A DNA stretch of 5,670 nt, from NCBI GenBank assembly GCA_030665925.1, contig DAOUYX010000113.1, positions 1 to 5,670 of the forward strand, given 5' to 3'. The notes under the pieces were generated by a model, which worked only from the letters and a program-made list of their open reading frames with translations, ran no database searches and was not told the origin of the DNA. Origin of the DNA: Methanosarcinales archaeon (GTDB lineage Archaea > Halobacteriota > Syntropharchaeia > Alkanophagales > Methanospirareceae). Every line of letters begins with the position of its first letter. Position 1 is the first letter of the stretch. This document shows, in pieces, positions 5,567-5,670 of the stretch. A program made the translations under genes and the position numbers.

Positions 5567-5670
5567 TCAGCCCTTGTAGCCCACCTTATCTTTTAACAAT
5601 TCAACGACTTCTGGGTTGAGTAATGTCGAGGTATCCCCGATAGGTGCATTGATGAGCAGGGACTTGAGGA
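5567..5670 (-). CDS. AMP-forming acetyl/acyl-CoA synthetase, C-terminal fragment
   Basis: The minus strand reads LKSLLINAPIGDTSTL, then LNPEVVELLKDKVGYKG and a TGA stop at 5567-5569: 33 codons with the 5' end beyond the right edge. The GDTSTL-NPEVV wording matches the extreme C-terminus of ACS-type acetyl-CoA synthetases, where 'GDTSTLADP-VV' follows the catalytic-lysine helix (SGKIMRRLL, expected just outside the window). These enzymes activate acetate or a related short acid with ATP and CoA via an acyl-adenylate. The substrate cannot be judged from the tail, and propionyl-CoA or other short-chain acyl-CoA synthetases are possible. The gene converges on the sufCB operon and has its own terminator. 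Confidence 0.8.
   Translation of the reverse strand, partial: LKSLLINAPIGDTSTLLNPEVVELLKDKVGYKG

Overview
The window looks like a piece of chromosome from an anaerobic euryarchaeon, most likely a methanogen, methanotrophic (ANME-type) or Archaeoglobus-like lineage. This rests on gene content: a two-gene SufC/SufB-type iron-sulfur assembly module without a cysteine desulfurase, an iron-sulfur flavoprotein followed by an AfpA-type archaeoflavoprotein, a DUF166 gene (a largely archaeal family), archaeal-style BRE/TATA and oligo-T signals, and strong GGAGG/GGTGAT ribosome-binding sites. The exact taxon cannot be fixed from this sequence.

Layout. Positions 1-594 (minus strand) hold the N-terminal 198 codons of a DUF2249 plus carboxymuconolactone-decarboxylase-like protein that runs off the left edge. 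Positions 714-1288 (minus) are the remains of a DUF166 gene: a good N-terminus with a four-cysteine motif, an in-frame TGA with homology continuing past it, a second TGA, a collapsed middle, and a recognisable C-terminus in another frame. From 1410 the plus strand carries a 1-Cys/2-Cys (Prx6-type) archaeal peroxiredoxin with its own BRE/TATA and a near-perfect Shine-Dalgarno. An oligo-T tract then separates it from a tight four-gene run at 2147-5273: sufC (smsC), sufB (smsB), an iron-sulfur flavoprotein and afpA. The junctions are TGA-ATG (abutting), a 4-nt GTGA overlap and a 4-nt ATGA overlap, so the four are almost certainly one translationally coupled operon.

The 293-bp gap at 5274-5566 contains a 116-bp imperfect palindrome (5338-5453) and a clear minus-strand intrinsic terminator (5492-5529). 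The terminator belongs to an AMP-forming acetyl/acyl-CoA synthetase whose last 33 codons are at the right edge (5567-5670, minus).

How the genes work together (inference): the centre is an iron-sulfur and oxidative-stress island. SufCB builds Fe-S clusters. AfpA is known in Archaeoglobus to pass ferredoxin electrons to an iron-sulfur flavoprotein, and that family can reduce O2 and H2O2. The upstream peroxiredoxin removes peroxides. Joining the AfpA/Isf redox pair to the Fe-S assembly genes in one coupled operon is the most interesting functional hint here. The palindromic element is the least explained sequence.
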